Shown: piece by piece, positions 35,820 through 45,800 of the stretch
Position numbering within the stretch: the stretch's first letter is position 1
How the letters are laid out: each line of letters opens with the position of its first letter
Assembly: GCF_024206475.1 (NCBI RefSeq)
Contig: NZ_JAMBPR010000063.1
Coordinates: 1-52,458 of the forward strand
Length of the DNA stretch: 52,458 nt
Reading direction: 5' to 3'
Source of the DNA: Paraburkholderia sp. CNPSo 3274
GTDB taxonomy: Bacteria > Pseudomonadota > Gammaproteobacteria > Burkholderiales > Burkholderiaceae
The notes under the pieces: model-generated
The model's input: only the letters and a program-made list of their open reading frames with translations
Told to the model about the DNA's origin: nothing
The model's database searches: none
Translations under genes and position numbers: made by a program

Positions 35820-36224
35820 ATGTTCGAATTGAGTTGTTTTTGCGCTCTCGCGTTAGTTACGCTTGCGATCGCTAGCCGGATGATCGTGCTCATTCACGAA
35901 GAGAATGACGACACGACGGTTTTCCTCGAAATGCAGCTGGCATTGCATGTCGCTTTGATTCTGGTTTTGGCGATGACTTTCGACGCTGGGATCAAACCGG
36001 AATGTGTGTGGCTCCGCCACAAGTTGCCGCATGGCGGTACGCAGGCAAACCGGACGATTGCTGCAGTGCTTGCCGGATTGGAATGCGTTGTATTCGTATT
36101 TGTCGTTCCATGGGCCCTGGTTGCATTCGAACGGTTGCGACGCGATTTATTGACAACTCGCCGGGTCACCAACGACTTGATGGATCGACTCCGCGTCGAA
36201 CGGAAGGAGTCGGCGCTGATGTGA
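35820..36224 (+). CDS. Inner membrane protein, 134 residues, unknown function
   Basis: Three membrane segments are visible (about 3-24, 42-58 and 83-103), with a charged C-terminal tail (RLRRDLLTTRRVTNDLMDRL). ATG 35820 has only a weak ribosome site (CCAGGGA). No family is recognised. Confidence 0.6.
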   Translation: MFELSCFCALALVTLAIASRMIVLIHEENDDTTVFLEMQLALHVALILVLAMTFDAGIKPECVWLRHKLPHGGTQANRTIAAVLAGLECVVFVFVVPWALVAFERLRRDLLTTRRVTNDLMDRLRVERKESALM

Positions 36225-36378
36225 CGGCTGGCAGACCCACCTGCACTGGCAGAGGTGATAGATTGTCAATTGGCTCGTCGTCGCGAATCAACGGCGCTTC
36301 GCTGCTCGCGATCCGAGTTTATGACCCCCGTGATCATCGCGTAACGGCGGTAAGAAGAACCTCAAGAAAGGAGCTGCC

Positions 36379-36705
36379 ATGTGCCGTCGATACATCGCTG
36401 CCGCTGCCTTCCTCATCCCCACCTTGTCGCAAGCATTCCAGCCTCTAGCTATTCCCGAATGTCAGGCTGCAGGCCCTGATGCTTCAGTTCAGGAAACGAT
36501 TGACGCCGCAAAATGCCGAGCCCGATGGCTTCTCGCTGGCGCCTACAACCGGACGGAAGGAGACGCGATGAGCGCGGTCTCGGAGTGCGCCGGGACATTC
36601 GATGAGGTGCTAAATCATGGTTTGACCGAAGGTGTTTCGCACGACAAGCTGGTAGTCATGTGTGCCGACACCGCGATGCACATGGGCATCATGAAACTCG
36701 ACTAG
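36379..36705 (+). CDS. Small secreted protein, 108 residues
   Basis: ATG 36379 follows AGAAAGGAG. A signal peptide (RRYIAAAAFLIPTLSQAFQ) precedes a soluble domain with four Cys (PECQAAG, AAKCRAR, VSECAGTF, VVMCADT) likely to form two disulfides. No family is recognised; the fold looks all-helical. Confidence 0.7.
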   Translation: MCRRYIAAAAFLIPTLSQAFQPLAIPECQAAGPDASVQETIDAAKCRARWLLAGAYNRTEGDAMSAVSECAGTFDEVLNHGLTEGVSHDKLVVMCADTAMHMGIMKLD

Positions 36706-36824
36706 TCGTATGTATGCATTCTGCGTCGCCTGGCGGCATCGCGATGGCTGGTTAAACGTACAGTCTCGCAAGCCCCGGGGGGAACGGTTAGACTGATTCA
36801 TCCGATGTCTACGCGGAGCAAATC

Positions 36825-37007
36825 ATGGTCGCCAAGACGGTCCGCCGTGCATTTTCTGGCTTGACTTCCGCGTTCACGTCAATGCCCAAAGCAGGGCAAC
36901 GGACCGCGCGCACCCTGAAATCTGCGCAGCAGCATGCCGATGAAGCGTGGAAACGCACGTTGCATGGAGGCGGTATCGTCGCGCATCGGAAGATTCCAAA
37001 GCCGTGA
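36825..37007 (+). CDS. Possible small basic protein, 60 residues
   Basis: ATG 36825 has GGAG eight bases upstream. The product is basic and Ser/Thr/Ala-rich (VRRAFSGLTSAFTSMPKAG, TARTLKSAQQHADEAW). It could be a real nucleic-acid- or surface-associated peptide or a chance frame; it lies alone between two transcription units. Confidence 0.4.
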   Translation: MVAKTVRRAFSGLTSAFTSMPKAGQRTARTLKSAQQHADEAWKRTLHGGGIVAHRKIPKP

Positions 37008-37114
37008 ACTGCGGAAAGTAGAAGCAGTTCGAAGCGATGAACGTCGCCGGGATGCTCGGGAGGAATGGGGCCGCGTCTAGCCTTCGCGGGTCGGTCCTTT
37101 TGGAAGGCGTTGCC

Positions 37115-37846
37115 ATGTTGCAGGAACGTTTTATCTACTTTCCTGAGAAGGTTGCAATCGAGGACGTCGTCTCCGATCGACTTGTGACCTGGCCGACTAC
37201 GGAGGCGTTCCGAGGCCTCGCTGGCGAACCGGCCGGAACCGTGCGCGCCACGGCCATTATCTTTCATGGCAATGCGGGGCACGTAGGGCACCGGTCCTTC
37301 TATGCCTCTGTGCTTAACCGACTGGGACTGCGCGTGATTCTCGCAGAATATCCGGGCTATGGGCCACGCGAAGGCTCGCCAAACGAAGAATGTCTGGTCG
37401 TCGATGCGCAAGAGACTATTGGGCTTGCGCATCGTCTCTACGGCGCCCCCTTGCTGCTTATCGGGGAATCGCTCGGAGCGGGCGTGGCCGCAGCGGCGGG
37501 CTCGCGCGAACGCGACAAGGTCGCCGGCCTGATGCTCATTACGCCGTGGGATAAGCTCGAGCACGTCGCCACCTTCCACTACCCATGGGCGCCCGTGAAG
37601 TGGCTGATGCATGACCGATACGACAGCGTGACCCACCTCGCTACGTTCGGCCAACCCGTTCTCGTCGTGGTGGCCGAACGCGACAGCATCGTCCCGGCGC
37701 GCTTCGGCGAAGCGCTACACAGCGCGCTGCCCGGTCCGAAACAGCTGAAGATCGTGGAGGCGGCTGACCATAACGACTGGATTGGCCATGTCGACAATAG
37801 CTGGTGGCGGGAGGCGATCAGCTTCCTGCACGCGCCTGACCAATAG
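37115..37846 (+). CDS. Alpha/beta hydrolase, ABHD13/17-like
   Basis: ATG 37115 follows GGAAGG; an upstream ATG at 37037 adds 26 residues without hydrophobic character. The protein opens with QERFIYFPEK and has oxyanion IIFHGNAGHVGHR, nucleophile GESLGAGVA, Asp in VVAERDSIV and His in EAADHNDWIG. Eukaryotic relatives are depalmitoylases; bacterial members are uncharacterised. It is followed directly by a small gene in the same operon (stop and next ATG abut). Confidence 0.8.
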   Translation: MLQERFIYFPEKVAIEDVVSDRLVTWPTTEAFRGLAGEPAGTVRATAIIFHGNAGHVGHRSFYASVLNRLGLRVILAEYPGYGPREGSPNEECLVVDAQETIGLAHRLYGAPLLLIGESLGAGVAAAAGSRERDKVAGLMLITPWDKLEHVATFHYPWAPVKWLMHDRYDSVTHLATFGQPVLVVVAERDSIVPARFGEALHSALPGPKQLKIVEAADHNDWIGHVDNSWWREAISFLHAPDQ

Positions 37847-38191
37847 ATGAGATCCCGCTCTGTCCCGCCCAAGGGTGAACGCTTCTACGTCCTCGATGCG
37901 AAGAACAGGCCTGTCGAGGTGTTCGACCGCAGCGAGTGGTCGCGCTGGATGGCCGAGAACGAATTGATCTTTCGCCGCACGTTGCTCGAAGAGTCCGGCG
38001 TGACGGTCACGACGCGCTTTCGCGGTGTGGCCGACGCGAGGGCTGGGGAACCCGCGCTCTTCGTGACGCGAATCGCCGGAATGGAAGTGCGAGATAACAA
38101 CGAGAGTTATGGCGCCGGCACGCTCGAAGAGGCGCTCGCGCAGCACGAACGCATCGTTCAGAAAATCCTCAGGAGTCTGACCGGGAAGTGA
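37847..38191 (+). CDS. Hypothetical protein, 114 residues, in operon with the hydrolase
   Basis: The ATG comes immediately after the hydrolase stop, so the genes are translationally linked. The soluble product mixes beta and helix (GERFYVLDAKNRPVEVFDRS, WMAENELIFRRTLLEESG, VTTRFRGVADARAG, TLEEALAQHERIV). No family is recognised. It is probably a partner or inhibitor of the hydrolase, inferred from context alone. Confidence 0.65.
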   Translation: MRSRSVPPKGERFYVLDAKNRPVEVFDRSEWSRWMAENELIFRRTLLEESGVTVTTRFRGVADARAGEPALFVTRIAGMEVRDNNESYGAGTLEEALAQHERIVQKILRSLTGK

Positions 38192-38268
38192 CCGGTGCAT
38201 AAATTCACGGCTGTCTGCTGCGAACGATCCCAGCCTGGCGAGGAATCCGTTTGCGATTCGTTCCGGCG

Positions 38269-39795
38269 TCAACGTAAGTCGCGCTCCATCTCGACTTCTG
38301 CCCGCAGACTTTCTACATCGCGATAGATAGAGGCTACGGCGACGACACGTCCGTCTCGCTTGTAGCGCAGGAAACAGTCGCGTCCCGCAATATCGCCGTC
38401 AACTGAAATCTCGTCCCAACTGTCCGCGTGCCCGAGATAGTTGATCGGGACATCGTAGTGCTGGCTCCAGAAGAATGGCACGGCGTCAAACTTCTCCCGT
38501 CCGCCGATCAAGTTCATCGCCGCCGTTTGTCCCTGGCGCTGCGCGACGACCCAGTGCTCCACGCGAATTGCCGTGCCACTGTGCGGATCGGGCCAGCGAG
38601 CGATGTCGCCGGCAGCGAAGACGCCAGGCGCGCTGGTCTGCAAGCAGGCATCGACCACCACGCCGCGGTCGATCGCGAGGCCGGCTTGCTCAGCCAGTGC
38701 CAGTCGTGGCCGCACGCCGACGCCGACCACCACCAGATCGGCCTCCAGTTTGCCGCCCGCCTTGAGCGATACATGCTGCGGATCGATTGCGCTGGCGGTG
38801 TTCCCGAGGTGGAAGACGACGTCGTGTTCTTCGTGCAACCGCTGCACGAATTCACCCATCTGCGGCCCCAGCACACGTTCCATCGGACGCTGCTCCGGCG
38901 CCACGACGTGGACTTCAAGTCCACGCGCGCGCAATGACGCCGCCGCTTCCAGTCCGATGAAGCTGGCTCCGATGACCACCGCGCGCCGCGCGTTCGCCGC
39001 GCGAGCGATGATGGCGCGGCTGTCGGCCAATGTGCGCAGGGTATGCACGTGCGGCAAATCCATGCCGGGGATAGGCAAGCGAACCGCTTCGGCTCCCGTG
39101 GCCAAAAGCAGACGGTCGTAGGGCACCTTGCTCCCATCCGCGAGTTCCACTTCCTGCGCGGCGACGTGAAGGCGTGTGACGCCGGCGTTCAGCCGCAGAT
39201 CGATGCGTTGATCTGCGAAAAAAGCATCATCTCGAAGCGGCAACCACTCCTCTGGCGCGCTGCCGGCCAGATAGTCTTTGGAGAGGTTTGGCCGGTCCAC
39301 CGGCGGCGCCTCGTCGTCGCTCAGCATCGTGAGACTGCCCGCGTAGCCGAGGCGCCGCAGACGCTCGGCAGCAGCGAAACCTGCAGCCCCTGCGCCGACG
39401 ATCACGATCTTCTGTGGCGCTCCGGCCGGCGAGGTCACGGAAGCAGCGGGCGGCGCTTTTTTGTGCAGTACGACAACCTTGTCGCCCCGGATCTCCGTAG
39501 ACCAGCACGCGACAGGGCTGAGCGCAGGAGCCCGCACCGCTTCCCCCGTGCGCAGGCTGAAGCACGCGTGATGCCATGGGCACCGTACCGTGTCCCCGAC
39601 GATCAACCCTTCGGCGAGCGGGCCGTGGTAGTGAGTACAGGCAGCGTCAATAGCAAAGAATTCATCACCGAGCCGTGCAATCAGCACCGCGTCATTACCG
39701 ACGTGTCCTGACAACAGGCCAGCTTCGCCGAGAGATTCGATGGGCACGCCTTGTGCCAGATCAGGACCGCTTTCATTCGATGCATCACTACTCAT
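38269..39795 (-). CDS. Rieske-FAD/NAD(P) oxidoreductase, AIFM3-like
   Basis: ATG 39795 follows GGAGGTCGAC. The 508-residue protein has an N-terminal Rieske domain with ligands Cys53-Thr-His55 and Cys72-x2-His75 (CTHYHGPL and CPWHHACF), then a pyridine nucleotide-disulfide-like reductase with FAD (KIVIVGAGAAGFAAAERL) and NAD(P) (RAVVIGASFIGLEAAASL) motifs and the C-terminal reductase domain. It could pass electrons from NAD(P)H to a partner oxygenase or cytochrome, none of which is adjacent. It is divergent from the RND efflux operon. Confidence 0.88.
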   Translation of the reverse strand: MSSDASNESGPDLAQGVPIESLGEAGLLSGHVGNDAVLIARLGDEFFAIDAACTHYHGPLAEGLIVGDTVRCPWHHACFSLRTGEAVRAPALSPVACWSTEIRGDKVVVLHKKAPPAASVTSPAGAPQKIVIVGAGAAGFAAAERLRRLGYAGSLTMLSDDEAPPVDRPNLSKDYLAGSAPEEWLPLRDDAFFADQRIDLRLNAGVTRLHVAAQEVELADGSKVPYDRLLLATGAEAVRLPIPGMDLPHVHTLRTLADSRAIIARAANARRAVVIGASFIGLEAAASLRARGLEVHVVAPEQRPMERVLGPQMGEFVQRLHEEHDVVFHLGNTASAIDPQHVSLKAGGKLEADLVVVGVGVRPRLALAEQAGLAIDRGVVVDACLQTSAPGVFAAGDIARWPDPHSGTAIRVEHWVVAQRQGQTAAMNLIGGREKFDAVPFFWSQHYDVPINYLGHADSWDEISVDGDIAGRDCFLRYKRDGRVVAVASIYRDVESLRAEVEMERDLR

Positions 39796-39939
39796 GTCGA
39801 CCTCCACGGGCACGTGACCCAGCCCATGCACCACCACTAGCGTCCAGGGGCAGCCACTCCCAATGTTAGTCCAGGTTGATCAGAACTCCGTGACCGGTGG
39901 CAACCACAAACAGCACCTCGTATCGGGAGATATCAGTCC

Positions 39940-39993
39940 GCTTTCGGGACCCTTTCAGTCATCCGAAAGCTTCGGGATTCCGCCATTCGGCGG
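39940..39993. promoter_or_regulatory. Dyads in the divergent promoter region of the Rieske and RND genes
   Basis: GCTTTCGG (39940-39947) and CCGAAAGC (39963-39970) are perfect 8-bp arms 15 bases apart, and CCGCC-ATTC-GGCGG lies at 39980-39993. Both fall in the 325-base gap between divergent starts and are candidate operators for a regulator of the efflux operon. No regulator gene is adjacent. Confidence 0.45.
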
Positions 39994-40120
39994 GCACCTG
40001 CGGTGAGGCTTGGGCCCCTGGCAAGTCCGTTCGCGGGTCGCGTGAACATGTTGTGGCATGATTTCAAACTCTGCATCTGCCGTTTCGTTCGTATTCCGCG
40101 CAGTGAAACAAGGTGGATCG

Positions 40121-41698
40121 ATGATCGATGACGTCAACCACGGTTTCAGTCGCAGCCGCTTGCACTGGCATTCGCGCAGTGTGTCTCGCCGCCATGCAGC
40201 CTGCGAGACGGTCACGCGTGCTGCATGGGTCACTGTCCTGATCGTCTCGTCCGGCTGCATGGTCGGCCCGAATTACCATACGCCCGCGCCGCCCGCTACC
40301 GGCACTTACACGTCCACGCCGCTACCCGATCAAACGGCCTCGGCGCCGGGCGCATCGGGTCTCCCGCAACAGTTCGTGGCCGGCCAGGACATTCCCGCCC
40401 AGTGGTGGACACTCTTTCATTGCGAGCCGCTCGACGCGCTGATCCGCGAAGCGCTTGCCAACAGTCCCAACGTTGCCGCGGCGCAAGCGGCGCTCAGGCA
40501 GGCCGGCGAAAATCTTCGGGCGCAAATGGGCACCACGCTGTATCCGTCCGTCGACGCGACGGCCAATGCGACCCGCGAGAAGTTCAGCGGTGTCACGTTC
40601 GGCGAGCCGCAGCTCACGGAACTGCTGAACCTCTATAACGCATCGGTGAGCGTGTCGTACAACCTCGATGTGTTCGGAGGCGGAAGGCGCGAGCTCGAAT
40701 CGTTGCGCTCGCAGGTCGATTACCAGGGCTTCCAGTTGCAAGCTGCGTATCTCGCGTTGTCCGCGAACATCGTGACGGCGGCCATCAAGGAAGCCTCGCT
40801 GCGGGAGCAGATCGAAGCGACCGCGCGCATCGCCGACGACGAAGACGCGCAACTCGGCATCATGCGCCAGCAGCTCGAACTGGGCGGCGTGAGCCGCACA
40901 ACGGTGCTTGCGCAGGAAACGCTGGTGGCGCAGACGCGCGCGACATTGCCGCCGTTGCGTCAGTCGCTCGACCAGACCCGTCACCAGCTCGCGGTCCTTG
41001 CGGGCAAGCCGCCGAGCGATACGGGCGTGCCCGAGTTCAAGATGTCGATGTTCACGCTGCCGCAAACGTTGCCCGTCAGCGTGCCGTCTTCGCTCGTGCG
41101 GCAGCGCCCCGACATTCTCGCCGCCGACGCCACGCTGCATCGGGCGAGCGCCCAGGTCGGCGTCGCGACAGCGAACATGTATCCGCAGCTCACGCTCTCC
41201 GCGAGTTACGGTCCGCAGGCGCTGACGCCCGCGGGCCTTCTTAAGTATGCCGACATGATCTGGAGCATCGGCGCAGGCATCACGCAGCCGATCTTTCACG
41301 GTGGCCAGTTGAGCGCGCAAAAGCGCGCGGCAGAAGCTGCGTTCGACGAGGCCAACGCGCAATACCGTCAAACGGTGCTGCTCGCATTCCAGAACGTCGC
41401 TGATACGTTACGCGCGCTCGAGCACGATGCAACCGGCCTGCGCGCGCAGACGCAAGCATGGCGTGCTGCCAGCGATTCGCTCGACTTGACGCGTGGCCAG
41501 TTTCGCATCGGCGGCGTCAGCTATCTGGCGCTGCTCGATGCACAGCGTCAATACCAGCAGACGGTCGTGAATCTCGCGCAGGCGCAGGCTGCGCGCTATG
41601 CGGACACGGCGGCGCTGTTTCAGGCGCTCGGCGGCGGCTGGTGGAACGACACGGCGACGAGCCAGGCAGCCCAGCCCACCCAGGCTATGCCGAAATGA
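40121..41698 (+). CDS. RND efflux outer membrane lipoprotein, NodT/OprM family
   Basis: The 525-residue channel has a lipobox at Cys46 (VSSGCMVGP) after a hydrophobic VTRAAWVTVLIVS segment, and two repeats of the OEP fold (ALIREALANSPNVAAAQAAL and ILAADATLHRASAQVGVATA). It forms the trimeric outer-membrane tunnel for the pump encoded downstream. ATG 40121 follows AAGGTGG; the resulting n-region is unusually long (27 residues), so a later start is possible but none has a ribosome site. It leads the three-gene operon. Confidence 0.9.
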   Translation: MIDDVNHGFSRSRLHWHSRSVSRRHAACETVTRAAWVTVLIVSSGCMVGPNYHTPAPPATGTYTSTPLPDQTASAPGASGLPQQFVAGQDIPAQWWTLFHCEPLDALIREALANSPNVAAAQAALRQAGENLRAQMGTTLYPSVDATANATREKFSGVTFGEPQLTELLNLYNASVSVSYNLDVFGGGRRELESLRSQVDYQGFQLQAAYLALSANIVTAAIKEASLREQIEATARIADDEDAQLGIMRQQLELGGVSRTTVLAQETLVAQTRATLPPLRQSLDQTRHQLAVLAGKPPSDTGVPEFKMSMFTLPQTLPVSVPSSLVRQRPDILAADATLHRASAQVGVATANMYPQLTLSASYGPQALTPAGLLKYADMIWSIGAGITQPIFHGGQLSAQKRAAEAAFDEANAQYRQTVLLAFQNVADTLRALEHDATGLRAQTQAWRAASDSLDLTRGQFRIGGVSYLALLDAQRQYQQTVVNLAQAQAARYADTAALFQALGGGWWNDTATSQAAQPTQAMPK

Positions 41699-41735
41699 AT
41701 CCTTTCGCAGTGGCCGCCCCTGCCAGGACATGACG

Positions 41736-42887
41736 ATGACGACAAAAAAACCGATGGCAAAGCGGATGATCATCATGCTGATCTGCGTGGGCATACTGCT
41801 CGGCGCGCTGGTCGGCTTCAATCTGTTCAGGGCGCACATGATCCAGAAGTTCATGGCGAGCGACGCCGCGCCGCCCGCTACCGTCACGGCCGCTATCGCA
41901 AGCTATCAAACATGGCAGCCGCAGCTTGCCGCAGTGGGCAGCCTGCGCGCGGTGCGCGGCGTCGACGTGACGACGGAAGTGGCCGGGCTTGTGCGCGAGA
42001 TCGCGTTCAACTCGGGCCAGGAGGTGAAGACAGGCCAGGTGCTCGTGCGCCTGAACGACGATTCGGACCGCGCACAGCTCGCGTCGCTGCAAGCAGCGGC
42101 GGACCTGGCGCAAACGGTCTACAAGCGCGACAAGGCGCAGTTCGATATTCAGGCGATTGCCAAGGCGCAGCTCGACGCCGACGCCGCCGACCTCAAGAGT
42201 AAAAGAGCCCAGGTCGATCAACAGGCCGCCCTGGTCGAAAAGAAGACGATTCGTGCGCCGTTCTCGGGGCGCGTCGGCATCACGACGGTCAACCCCGGCC
42301 AGTACCTCAATCCGGGTGACGCCATCGTCACGCTGCAAGCCATCGACCCGATCTACGCAGACTTCTTTCTGCCGCAGCAGCAGCTCGGCCAATTGCAGGT
42401 TGGCCAGACCATCGTCGTCGATACGGATGCGTTCGGCAACCGCACGTTCGATGGCAAGATCCGCTCGATCAATCCGCGCGTGGACAGCACCACGCGCAAC
42501 GTCCAGATCGAGGCGACCGTCGACAATAGCGAGCGCAAGCTGCTGCCCGGCATGTATGCGAACGTGAAGATCGATGCGGGTGGCGTGCAGCGCTATCTGA
42601 CCTTGCCGCAAACGGCGATCACCTATAACCCGTATGGCGCGACCGTGTTCATCGTGAAGGCCGGCGAACAAAAGAATGCGCAAGGTAAGATCATGCCCGT
42701 CGCGCAACAGGTATTCGTCACGCCGGGGCCGACGCGCGGCGACCAGGTCGCGATTCTCAAGGGCATCAGCGAAGGCACGCAGGTCGTGACGAGCGGCCAG
42801 CTGAAACTGAAAAACGGCACGCCCCTCGTGATCGACAACCGCGTGCTGCCTGCGGACAGCCCGAATCCGACGCCTCAGGAACAATAG
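41736..42887 (+). CDS. RND efflux membrane fusion protein
   Basis: The 383-residue adaptor has an N-terminal membrane anchor (MIIMLICVGILLGALVGF), lipoyl halves (VDVTTEVAGLVREIAFNSGQ and VEKKTIRAPFSGRVGITTVN), a helical hairpin between them, and the beta-barrel and membrane-proximal domains after it. AGGA lies seven bases before ATG 41736; ATG 41730 is too close to it. The gene is 37 bases after the outer membrane gene and 11 bases before the pump gene. Confidence 0.93.
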   Translation: MTTKKPMAKRMIIMLICVGILLGALVGFNLFRAHMIQKFMASDAAPPATVTAAIASYQTWQPQLAAVGSLRAVRGVDVTTEVAGLVREIAFNSGQEVKTGQVLVRLNDDSDRAQLASLQAAADLAQTVYKRDKAQFDIQAIAKAQLDADAADLKSKRAQVDQQAALVEKKTIRAPFSGRVGITTVNPGQYLNPGDAIVTLQAIDPIYADFFLPQQQLGQLQVGQTIVVDTDAFGNRTFDGKIRSINPRVDSTTRNVQIEATVDNSERKLLPGMYANVKIDAGGVQRYLTLPQTAITYNPYGATVFIVKAGEQKNAQGKIMPVAQQVFVTPGPTRGDQVAILKGISEGTQVVTSGQLKLKNGTPLVIDNRVLPADSPNPTPQEQ

Positions 42888-42898
42888 AAGAGCGCGCG

Positions 42899-45800
42899 AT
42901 GAAATTCACCGACATCTTCATTGAACGCCCGGTGCTCGCATCGGTGGTGAGCCTGCTGATACTCGTGCTCGGCTTGCGCTCGCTTGCGGCGCTCAAAGTC
43001 AGCGAGTATCCGCAAACCGAAAACGGCGTGGTGACGATCACCACCGCGTACTATGGCGCGAGCGCCGACACGATGGCGGGCTTCATCACGCAGCCGCTCG
43101 AAGCCGCGATCGCGCAGGCACAGGGCATCGACTACATGTCGTCGACGAGCACCACGGGCGTGTCGACGATCACCGCGACGCTGCGCCTCAATTACGACTC
43201 CAATCGCGCGCTGACAGAGATCAACACGCAGATCGCTTCGGTGCGCAACCAATTGCCGCCGCAGGCGCAACAGCCGGTGCTGACCGTGCAAGTGGGTCAA
43301 ACCACCGACGCGATGTACATGGGCTTCTACAGCAACGTGCTGCCGAGCAACAACGTCACGGATTATCTGCTGCGTGTCGTGAAGCCGAAGCTCGACTCGG
43401 TCCAGGGCGTGCAAACGGCGGAAGTGCTCGGCGGCCGTCAGTTCGCGCTGCGCGCATGGCTCGACTCGAGCAGGCTCGCCGCACACAACGTGACGGCCGC
43501 CGACGTCTTCACGGCGCTTGGCAATAACAACTATCTGGCGACGCTTGGCACGACCAAAGGCCAGATGATCAGCGTCGATCTGAATGCGGGCACCGACCTG
43601 CATTCCGTCGAGGACTTCAGGAAGCTCGTCGTCAAGCAGAAGAACGGCGCGATCGTGCGCCTCGAAGACGTCGCGAACGTCGTGCTCGGCGCGGACAATT
43701 ACGACTTCAACGTCGCGTTCAGCGGCAAGCGATCGGTGTTCATCGGCATCAAGGCGGCGCCCGACGCGAACGTGCTCGATGTCGCGAAGCGCGTGAGAAC
43801 GATCTTCCCGGACCTGCAGAAGCAGTTCCCGACCGGCATGACGGGCGACGTCGTCTACGACGCGACCGACTTCATCAACACGGCGATCGCAGAAGTGGTG
43901 AAGACGCTCGTCGAGGCGCTGCTGATCGTGACCGTCGTGATCTTCCTTTTCCTTGGCAGTTTGCGCGCGGTGATCGTGCCCGTGATCGCGATGCCGCTCT
44001 CGCTGATCGGCACGTTCTTCGTGATGCAGGTGCTCGGCTATTCGATCAATCTGCTGACACTGCTTGCGCTCGTGCTCGCCATCGGCCTCGTCGTCGACGA
44101 TGCGATCATCGTGGTCGAGAACGTCGACCGGCATATGAAGGAGGAGGGCAAGCAGACTTTCGATGCCGCACTGATCGCGGCGCGCGAACTCGGCGGCCCG
44201 ATTCTCGCGATGACGGTCGTGCTGATCGCCGTGTACGTGCCCATCGGCTTTCAGGGCGGACTGACTGGCGCGCTTTTCACCGAGTTCGCGTTCACGCTGG
44301 CGGGCGCCGTCACCGTGTCGGGCGTGATCGCGCTGACGCTTTCGCCGATGATGTGCTCGCGCTTTTTCCGCACGGACCAGCAGTCGGGTCGCTTCGCGCG
44401 CTTCGTCGACCGGCAGTTCGAACGCGTGCATCACGGCTACCGGCGTCTGTTGCATGCAATGCTCGACACGTGGCCCGTGTTCGTCGTGATGGGTGCGCTG
44501 CTCCTGTGCGGCACCGTGTATCTCTTCATGACGTCGCAATCGGAGCTTGCACCTCAGGAGGACCAGGGCATCGTTCTATCCCAGATCCTGGGTCCGCCGA
44601 ACGCGACGATCCAGCAGATGCAGACCTACGCGGATCAGGTCTTCGAGATCTCGAAGCAGTTGCCCGAATACTCGCAGATGTTCCAGCTCACGGGCGTGCC
44701 GACGCTGAATCAGGGCATTGGCGGCGTGCTCTTCAAGACGTGGGACGAGCGCAAGAAGGGCGCGACGCAGTTACAGCAGGAATTACAGCAGAAGTGGAAC
44801 GGGATCGCGGGCGCGCGTGTCGCCGCATTTCAGTTTCCCCCCCTGCCGGGCGCGCAAGGATTGCCCGTGCAATTCGTCATCAGCACGACGGAGCCGTTCG
44901 GGAACCTCAACGAAGTGTCGCAAGCCGTCCTGCAAAAAGCACGCGAAAGCGGCATGTTCTTCTTCGTCGACAGCGATCTGAAGATCGACAAGCCGGAAAG
45001 CGTGCTGCTCGTGGACCGCGACAAAGTCGCTTCGCTCGGTCTGACGCAAAGCGATGTCGGGCAGACGCTGGGCGCGGCGCTCGGCGGTAACTTCGTCAAC
45101 TACTTTTCGATTGCTGGCCGATCATACAAGGTGATTCCGCAGGTGCTTCAAACGGACCGGCTGAACCCATCGCAAGTGCTCGACTATTACTTGCGCACGC
45201 CCGATGGCAGCGTGATTCCAGCATCGACGGTCACGCATCTGAAGCGCAACGTCGTGCCCGAGTCGATCAATCACTTCCAGCAGCTCAATTCGGCAACGAT
45301 TTCCGGCGTGCTCGCGCCGGGCATCTCGCAGGGCGAAGTGCTCGACTTCCTGCGCAAGGCCACCAGCGACGTCGCGCCGACGGGCTACACGGCCGACTAT
45401 TCGGGTTTGTCGCGGCAGTTCGTGCAGGAATCTGGCGGCTTCGTGACCACGCTGTTGCTGGCGACGATTATCGTGTTTCTCGCACTCGCCGCCCAGTTCG
45501 AGAGCTTTCGCGATCCGGTCGTGATTCTCGTTTCGGTGCCGATGGCGCTGTTCGGCGCGCTGATCTTCATCAACGTGGGACTCACGACGCTCAACATCTA
45601 CACGCAAGTGGGCCTCGTCACGCTGATGGGCCTCGTCAGCAAGCACGGCATTCTGATCGTGCAGTTCGCGAATGAACTGCAACGCACGGGGCGCAGCAAG
45701 CGTGAAGCGCTCGAAGAAGCGGCTGGCGTGCGTTTGCGGCCGATCCTGATGACGACGGCCGCGATGGTGCTGGGCGTCGTGCCGCTTGTGATCGCATCGG

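Noticed and set aside
22848..39808. Identical GGAGGTCGACATGA sequence at the starts of two unrelated genes
   Set aside because: It is a strong ribosome site followed by ATG; a shared 14-base string at two start sites is likely coincidence.
42875..44539. 554-codon open frame antisense to the RND pump
   Set aside because: It is His/Arg-rich, a typical shadow of a GC-rich coding strand, with no recognisable domain or ribosome site.
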